Shown piece after piece: positions 1-3,828 of a stretch of DNA of 5,394 nucleotides. The notes under the pieces are model-generated. The model was not told the origin of the DNA. It did not search any database and worked only from the letters and a program-made list of their open reading frames with translations. A program made the position numbers and the translations under genes. Numbering within the stretch: position 1 is the first letter of the stretch; each line of letters starts with the position of its first letter. The stretch comes from Flavobacteriaceae bacterium. Lineage in GTDB: Bacteria; Bacteroidota; Bacteroidia; Flavobacteriales; Flavobacteriaceae. The stretch lies in the NCBI GenBank assembly GCA_018674025.1, contig JABHBC010000229.1, forward strand, positions 1 to 5,394, given 5' to 3'.

Positions 1-2
1 AT

Positions 3-164
3 TCTTCAAATACTGTGATAAAAAATATTGATGTATTTAATATTCTTGGTAAAAAAATATATAGTAGTAACTCTTCAGACAGGCTAGATATGAGTTCTTA
101 TAATGCTGGTATATATTTTGTGAAGATTAATAATACAATAACTTTTAAGATTGTAAAAAAGTAA
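3..164 (+). CDS. C-terminal fragment of a T9SS-secreted protein (type A sorting domain)
   Basis: The frame enters from the left edge of the window and ends at TAA 162-164, so only the last 53 residues are seen. They read as a Bacteroidota type IX secretion C-terminal sorting domain: the strand IKNIDVFNILGKKIY, then a short turn, LDMSSYNAGIYFVKI, and a basic tail ending IVKK. The pattern 'v.v.n.lGk.v' followed by 'idls.l..GiYfv.i' and a terminal Lys-rich strand is the hallmark of the type A domain, which directs passage through the outer-membrane translocon and is normally cleaved off. The function of the mature protein cannot be told because its body lies outside the window. It converges on the reductase-like gene with only 8 nt between the two stop codons, and I see no hairpin terminator between them. 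Confidence 0.85.
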   Translation, partial: SSNTVIKNIDVFNILGKKIYSSNSSDRLDMSSYNAGIYFVKINNTITFKIVKK

Positions 165-172
165 GTGAATAC

Positions 173-916
173 TTACAGGATATAAGGCAAAATAGCTTTC
201 CTGTTTTTAGGGTAATTATCAAATTTTTCTTTGTACCATTTATGATGATTAAGTGATCTTGGACTTAAATTACAAAATGTCCATATAGCAAAAGTCATTG
301 ATGGCAAATTATAAGCTATTATCATAAACCCTATCCATTCAACTGCTTCACCAAAATGGTTTGGACAAGAAATATATTTAAACAAACCTCCATAAGGAAT
401 CTGATAACTTTCGTTGCTTGTTCTTAATGATATTAAATGCTTGTCTGCAGCTTTGTTAATGTACATCCCAGTAAAAAAAACAATTAGTCCAATCACTACA
501 TTTAATGATATTACTGATGATATTTCAGTGTTTAAATAGCCTAGGAAGTATCCATTTAAAAACCCATTTACAGAATTAAATAGAATAGCACTGACAACTA
601 TTAATAAAGGCATCTTTTTATTTTTTGTTCTGAGTTTAAAAGGAAAAATGAATGTTCTATTAAAATAATGTATTACCCATAACAGAATTAATAAATAAGT
701 TAATTCATTTTTTTCCGTCGGCCCCATTATTGTAATTACTGGCATTATTAAAAATGCCGGAAGCTCCATTATAAACCATCCCCATTTATTTGAAATCAGT
801 ACTCCCCAATTAGCATTACTATGTCTTCCATATGGTGCTTTAATTTTGAAAATCACTAATACTAAAAAAGTTATTACCGCTACAGTAATCCATATGTAGT
901 TTAATAGTTCAAACAT
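173..916 (-). CDS. Steroid 5-alpha-reductase-like membrane oxidoreductase
   Basis: This 247-residue polytopic membrane protein spans the full length of the 3-oxo-5-alpha-steroid 4-dehydrogenase family (about 250-260 residues). Known family members reduce the C4-C5 double bond of 3-oxo-delta-4 steroids, or related polyprenal or enone substrates, with NADPH. Family motifs occur in order: YGRHSN near 29, ELPAFL at 51-56, HYFNRTF at 83-89, NGFLNGYFL at 117-125, GMYINKAAD at 150-158, SYQIPYGGLF at 170-179, PNHFGE at 185-190, EWIGF, and the C-terminal HHKWYKEKF...YPKNRKAILPYIL. By recalled alignment with human SRD5A2, catalytic E57 and Y91 correspond to E51 and Y84. The NADPH-contact residues N193, R227, H231 and Y235 correspond to N186, R220, H224 and Y228. 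About seven hydrophobic segments are visible. The start is ATG 914-916, the first residue of the hydrophobic N-terminus. The gene diverges from the small ORF at 985. The family call is secure; the bacterial substrate is unknown and need not be a steroid. Confidence 0.9.
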   Translation of the reverse strand: MFELLNYIWITVAVITFLVLVIFKIKAPYGRHSNANWGVLISNKWGWFIMELPAFLIMPVITIMGPTEKNELTYLLILLWVIHYFNRTFIFPFKLRTKNKKMPLLIVVSAILFNSVNGFLNGYFLGYLNTEISSVISLNVVIGLIVFFTGMYINKAADKHLISLRTSNESYQIPYGGLFKYISCPNHFGEAVEWIGFMIIAYNLPSMTFAIWTFCNLSPRSLNHHKWYKEKFDNYPKNRKAILPYIL

Positions 917-984
917 TGAAATTCATTTAATTAATAAATTAAATATAATGAATGTTATTGTTATTAATTTGATAAATTTATAAT

Positions 985-1122
985 ATGAATTTAGACTCAA
1001 CAGCAAAAGAAATTATAGAGTATTTAGAAAATCGAATTGATAAGAATTTAGTTAAAGACTCTGTTCATAAAGTGAAATTTATGACCGCAAGAGATATGAT
1101 AGTTGAAATTACAAAAGATTGA
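985..1122 (+). CDS. Small hypothetical protein (45 aa)
   Basis: A short frame runs from ATG 985-987 to TGA 1120-1122. The product begins MNLDSTAKEIIEYLENRIDK and ends VEITKD. It is rich in charged residues and likely forms one amphipathic helix (about 5-20) followed by a short strand-like segment (IVEI). I do not recognise the family. Support for a real gene comes from position and composition: it fills the space between two minus-strand genes with a 68-nt divergent gap on its left. Its TGA directly abuts the antisense stop codon of the methyltransferase (1123-1125) without overlap, and the codons look like those of the neighbouring genes. There is no signal peptide or membrane segment. It could be a small cytoplasmic protein or a chance ORF. 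Confidence 0.5.
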   Translation: MNLDSTAKEIIEYLENRIDKNLVKDSVHKVKFMTARDMIVEITKD

Positions 1123-1803
1123 TTAATTCACCTTTTTAAGAACACAGAAATTAAAATTTTGAATAGTATCAAATGGAGTGATGTGATCTATATTTAAGTG
1201 GTCTACTAACTTAAAACTATTTGAAAACAGTTCTTTCAAATTTTCAACAGAATATTTCCTTATTTCTAGACCACTACATTTGAGAGGACCATTTTCTGAA
1301 AAAGTTCCAATGATTAAATAACCCTCTTTTTTTATATGTTTTTCACAGATACTTATATACTTGTTTATTTCTTCACCCTTTGTTAAAAAATGAAATACAG
1401 CTCTATCATGCCATAAATCAAAACATGTATCTGGTTTAAAGTCTAAAATATCTGAATTGTAAAATACACCAGAATTAGGAAATTTTTTTGTTCTACTCTT
1501 GACCTCTTTTAAGGCATTATTTGAAATATCTATTAAGCTAACTTTTGAATATTTTTTCTCTAATAAATTATCAATTAAATAGCTTTTGCCACATCCAACA
1601 TCAATAATCTCAGCATCCTTATTAATATTTGAAATTTCGATTAGCGAAAGAGATGTTAATGGTTTTTTTTGAAACCAACTTACCCCATCTATATTTTTCG
1701 TCTCATATATTCTTTCCCAATGCTTTTTATTCTCTTTCACAAGATTATTATTTATTACATAAAAGTACATAACATTATAATTACTTTTACTGAATACTAA
1801 CAA
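1123..1803 (-). CDS. Class I SAM-dependent methyltransferase
   Basis: The product has a Rossmann-fold methyltransferase core. Motif I is IIDVGCGKSYLI at 66-77 (the glycine-rich SAM loop), followed by the acidic end of beta-2 at D92 (SLIDIS) and the adenine-contact acidic residue near D118 (SDILDF). The post-motif FDLWHDRAVFHFL is at 128-140, and a late strand YLIIGTFSENGPLKCSGLEIRKYS is at 162-185. The WHDRAVFHFLT and GTF..nGP.kCSGL signatures mark a widespread bacterial subfamily whose substrate I cannot name. The coordinates give the longest frame (226 aa). The start is uncertain: family members usually have only a few residues before the conserved HWE..YETK (here HW at 28-29). Better candidates are ATG 1768-1770 (residue 12) or GTG 1738-1740 (residue 22), the latter giving the family-like N-terminus MKENKKHWERIYETK. 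The longest start would lie 10 nt from the tRNA gene on the other strand, leaving little room for promoters. Confidence 0.85.
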   Translation of the reverse strand: MLVFSKSNYNVMYFYVINNNLVKENKKHWERIYETKNIDGVSWFQKKPLTSLSLIEISNINKDAEIIDVGCGKSYLIDNLLEKKYSKVSLIDISNNALKEVKSRTKKFPNSGVFYNSDILDFKPDTCFDLWHDRAVFHFLTKGEEINKYISICEKHIKKEGYLIIGTFSENGPLKCSGLEIRKYSVENLKELFSNSFKLVDHLNIDHITPFDTIQNFNFCVLKKVN

Positions 1804-1813
1804 TATATTATTT

Positions 1814-1885
1814 AGCCCCGTAGTTTAATGGATAGAATAGAAGTTTCCTAAACTTTTGATACAGGTTCGATTCCTGTCGGGGCTA
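1814..1885 (+). tRNA. tRNA-Arg (anticodon CCT)
   Basis: A full cloverleaf folds by eye. The acceptor stem AGCCCCG (1814-1820) pairs with CGGGGCT (1878-1884), and A1885 is the discriminator. The D-arm is GTTT (1823-1826) with GAAT (1835-1838); its stem is weak, with two G-U pairs, around the loop AATGGATA. The anticodon stem is GAAGT (1840-1844) with ACTTT (1852-1856), and the 7-nt loop TTCCTAA puts CCT at 1847-1849. The variable loop is 4 nt. The T-arm ACAGG/CCTGT encloses TTCGATT. CCA is not encoded. The CCT anticodon reads AGG arginine codons. The gene is read away from the methyltransferase on the opposite strand. Confidence 0.95.
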
Positions 1886-1916
1886 CAATTTATTCACAAG
1901 GATTAATTTAAAGTCA

Positions 1917-1946
1917 TTGCTAATTATATAAAATTATTTATCTTTA
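1917..1946 (+). promoter_or_regulatory. Predicted Bacteroidota-type promoter for the exported DinB-like gene
   Basis: TTG at 1917-1919 is followed after 19 nt by TATCTTTA at 1939-1946. The latter matches 7 of 8 positions of the Bacteroidota -7 box TAnnTTTG at the usual spacing. Transcription would start near 1952 and give a leader of about 28 nt before ATG 1980. The call rests on motif match only; AT-rich sequence produces such matches by chance. Confidence 0.45.
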
Positions 1947-1979
1947 AAAGTGTACAAGTTTAACTAATAAAACTAAAAA

Positions 1980-2555
1980 ATGAAAAAAATTATCTTTATT
2001 CTATTAACTATAATTCCTCTAATTATGAATTCTCAAGAAAAAAATCTACCATTTTCTGAAATTGGTGATTACCCTAGTGAATTTACTCCAGCAAATGTCA
2101 TATCTAGACTAATTGATGGTTTAGGGTATAGATTTTATTGGTCTACAGAATCTTTGACTGAAAATGATTTAAATTATAAGCCTAGTGAAGATAGTAGGTC
2201 TACAATGGAAGTAATTGAGCATATATATGGTCTTTCGCTTATGATTGTAGCATCCTTTGATGGAAAAGAGTTTGACTTTAAACAAGACAAATTGGATTAT
2301 ACAAATTTGAGGATAGAAACTTTAAATAATCTTATGTATATAAAAAGTAAGTTAAACGAAACTACAGATTTATCTCAAATAAATATTGAATTTAGTCAAG
2401 GTGATAATAAATTGAAATTTCCATTTTGGAATCATTTAAACGGCCCTATGGCTGATGCTATTTGGCATTGTGGTCAAGTAGTTACAAATAGAAGAGCAAG
2501 TGGAAATCCACTAAATTCTAAAGTAAATGTATTTCTAGGTAAAACAATGCCATAA
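1980..2555 (+). CDS. Exported DinB-superfamily protein
   Basis: The 191-residue product starts with a signal peptide: MKK, a hydrophobic stretch IIFILLTIIPLIM, and a likely cut near NSQ-E (residues 18-20). The rest fits a four-helix DinB-like fold. ANVISRLIDGLGYRFYWSTESL (38-59) forms helix 1, ending before the typical 'l.e.dl.ykPsed.rs..e...H' segment. EVIEHIYGLSLMIV is at 77-90, and the C-terminal ADAIWHCGQVVTNRRASGNP (158-177) matches the family's 'H.GQ...RR..G.P' motif. Possible metal ligands are H81, H152 and H163. DinB-fold proteins include metal-dependent thiol transferases and many uncharacterised members; most are cytoplasmic, so a signal peptide is notable. The start is the only ATG in front of the signal peptide and is preceded by an A-rich tract. 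It seems to be a single-gene unit with its own promoter. Substrate and partner are unknown. Confidence 0.75.
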   Translation: MKKIIFILLTIIPLIMNSQEKNLPFSEIGDYPSEFTPANVISRLIDGLGYRFYWSTESLTENDLNYKPSEDSRSTMEVIEHIYGLSLMIVASFDGKEFDFKQDKLDYTNLRIETLNNLMYIKSKLNETTDLSQINIEFSQGDNKLKFPFWNHLNGPMADAIWHCGQVVTNRRASGNPLNSKVNVFLGKTMP

Positions 2556-2588
2556 TAATTATCAAAGTAAATGAAATGGATAATTCTA

Positions 2589-2897
2589 TCACTCATTTAA
2601 ATTTATAAAGGATTCAATTGTTTTATTTATAGTTTCTTCATTAATTATTGCATCATCGAACAAATAACTATACAGGGGCTTTGAATCAACTATTGAATGT
2701 AGTTTTAAGTCTGTTTTTCTAGAATATATTTTGTTCCATTTAACTAATACTGTTTTCTATTTTGAGTAATTTGGTAACCACTAGTCCTCAGCAGCTTTAC
2801 ATCTTCTGTGATCTACTTTTTTGCAAGAGTTGAATCCTTTTTCTTTAGCAATTAAAATATCGTTTTTGTCCTTTGATCTAATTATTTTACTATTAAC
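2589..2897 (-). pseudogene. Decayed reading frame, unidentified protein remnant
   Basis: Reading the minus strand from 2897 to TGA 2589-2591 gives about 100 codons interrupted by two in-frame amber stops, at 2781-2783 and 2757-2759. The pieces look protein-like, not random: an N-terminal part with KDKNDILIAKEKGFN and KKVDHRRCKAAED, a middle WLPNYSK, and a C-terminal part with VLVKWNKIYSRKTDLKLHS and LYSYLFDDAIINEETINKTI. All three are in one frame, so substitutions to TAG rather than frameshifts broke it. No start codon is present and the frame is closed upstream by TAA 2898-2900, so the N-terminus is also lost. A tandem TAG follows the final TGA. I do not recognise the family. The alternative is a non-coding stretch that happens to read well. 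Confidence 0.45.
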
Positions 2898-2913
2898 TTA
2901 ATCTGTAGATTAA
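2898..2913. repeat. Short perfect inverted repeat (7-bp arms, 2-nt centre)
   Basis: TTAATCTGTAGATTAA is a perfect dyad of two 7-bp arms about the central GT. It lies about 97 nt upstream of the exported repeat-protein gene and exactly at the upstream boundary of the decayed frame. It could be an operator half-site pair or a relic end; AT-rich sequence makes a chance match possible. Confidence 0.35.
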
Positions 2914-2933
2914 AGGGTTATTTCAAATAGTTA

Positions 2934-2945
2934 AAACAATTGTTT
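2934..2945. repeat. 12-bp perfect palindrome upstream of the exported repeat-protein gene
   Basis: AAACAATTGTTT is a fully symmetric 12-mer, 65 nt before ATG 3010. Its position just upstream of the presumed promoter region would suit a regulator-binding site. No binding protein is implied by the sequence itself, and the symmetry alone is modest evidence. Confidence 0.3.
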
Positions 2946-2947
2946 AG

Positions 2948-2981
2948 TTTGTAATATTAGTTTTTCAAATATTTATGTTAA
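2948..2981 (+). promoter_or_regulatory. Weak candidate promoter for the exported repeat-protein gene
   Basis: TTTG at 2948-2951 is followed after 22 nt by TATGTTAA (2974-2981), which keeps TA..TT of the Bacteroidota TAnnTTTG box but misses the last two positions. An alternative pair is TTG 2940-2942 with TAGTTTTT 2958-2965, a better box at a short 15-nt spacing. A promoter is expected in this region because the gene has no co-directional neighbour closer than 454 nt. Which pair is used cannot be decided here. Confidence 0.25.
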
Positions 2982-3009
2982 TTTATGTATTAATTTAAAA
3001 TATAAAAAA

Positions 3010-3756
3010 ATGAAAAAATCAATTTTATTTATCTTCGCATTAACATTATGCTTTAATGCTTACAGCCAAGAAGGTTGGGTGTCTTATTACAAAGTTAATG
3101 ATGGTCAGATGCAAACCGCTAAGGATGCAATTGCCAAAAAAACTAAAAAATATAATGGCAGTACAGACGGAGAATTAATATATACTTTTCAAGTTGAAGC
3201 TGGGGAAAGAGCACAACAATTAATTAGATTTGGTGTTGGACCTACAATGGCTTCATTAGATGGGTATGATTCTGATGGTTATAAATATTGGATGGACAAT
3301 GTATCTCCATTAATAAATAATGTAGGTGGTACAGAATATATTAGTTTTAACGAACAAGCTAGTTTCGATAATGTAACTCGAGGTACAAATAGAGTTTCTA
3401 AAGTTTTACATTATAATGTTAAGCGTTCTAAAGGAGCACACTTTTGGAAGTTTAGAAACAATGTTGCTAAAGCTGCTGCAGAATCTGATCAAGAAATGTC
3501 ATTAAATGTATGGACAACAACAATTGGAGGAGCTTCTGGTCATGTATTAGTTTTTTATTCTCATACAGATTATTCTGGTTTTGACGGAGAACAAGAATCT
3601 TGGCCTAAAGTAATAGAGGCTTATAATAAACTCTTTGGTGCAAATTCATTCGAAACTGATCAAGCACTTTTTAATGAAAGTCTTGAAATGTGGGGGAACT
3701 ATTCCGAAATATGGAGATGGCTTCCAGAACTTAGTTCACCAGTTACAGAAATGTAA
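3010..3756 (+). CDS. Exported protein of unknown function with two alpha/beta repeats
   Basis: The 248-residue product has a clear signal peptide (MKKSILFIFALTLCFNAYSQ, cut likely near residue 19 or 20) and no later membrane segment, lipobox or T9SS tail, so it is probably periplasmic. I do not recognise the family. The mature chain seems to contain two similar units. Unit 1 has strand WVSYYKV (23-29), helix QMQTAKDAIAKKTKKY (33-48), strand ELIYTFQVE (55-63) and helix YWMDNVSPLINN (93-104). Unit 2 has strand VLHYNVKR (132-139), helix HFWKFRNNVAKAAAES (144-159), strands SLNVWTTTI (164-172) and GHVLVFYSH (177-185), and helix WPKVIEAYNKLFG (198-210). This order resembles a tandem ferredoxin-like or dimeric alpha/beta-barrel fold (NIPSNAP or monooxygenase type), which is an inference from the strand/helix pattern. 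The C-terminal tail is Trp-rich (MWGNYSEIWRWLPEL). The start ATG is preceded by an A-rich tract. A strong terminator follows 10 nt after the stop. Confidence 0.8.
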   Translation: MKKSILFIFALTLCFNAYSQEGWVSYYKVNDGQMQTAKDAIAKKTKKYNGSTDGELIYTFQVEAGERAQQLIRFGVGPTMASLDGYDSDGYKYWMDNVSPLINNVGGTEYISFNEQASFDNVTRGTNRVSKVLHYNVKRSKGAHFWKFRNNVAKAAAESDQEMSLNVWTTTIGGASGHVLVFYSHTDYSGFDGEQESWPKVIEAYNKLFGANSFETDQALFNESLEMWGNYSEIWRWLPELSSPVTEM

Positions 3757-3765
3757 TTTTTTAAC

Positions 3766-3806
3766 CTCTCACACAATAATTTAAATTTATTGTGTGAGAG
3801 ATTTTT
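3766..3806 (+). terminator. Intrinsic terminator after the exported repeat-protein gene
   Basis: A perfect 14-bp inverted repeat, CTCTCACACAATAA (3766-3779) with TTATTGTGTGAGAG (3787-3800), encloses a 7-nt loop and is followed by ATTTTT. This is the only strong hairpin plus U-tract in the window. The sequence on its left does not give a U-run on the other strand, so it acts in the plus direction. Confidence 0.85.
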
Positions 3807-3828
3807 GAAAACCCAAATCTGTCATGTT

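Noticed and set aside
917..984. Divergent promoters between the reductase-like gene and the small ORF
   Set aside because: Boxes such as TTAATTTG (964-971) occur, but no -33 TTG lies at a proper distance for either direction, so no site could be assigned.
1814..1885. tRNA-Arg as the attachment site of an integrated element
   Set aside because: No duplicate of the tRNA 3' end was found in the window and no integrase or phage gene is present.
2557..2585. AATTATC ... GATAATT inverted repeat just after the DinB-like gene as a terminator
   Set aside because: The arms are only 7 AT-rich base pairs, the loop is 15 nt and no U-tract follows.
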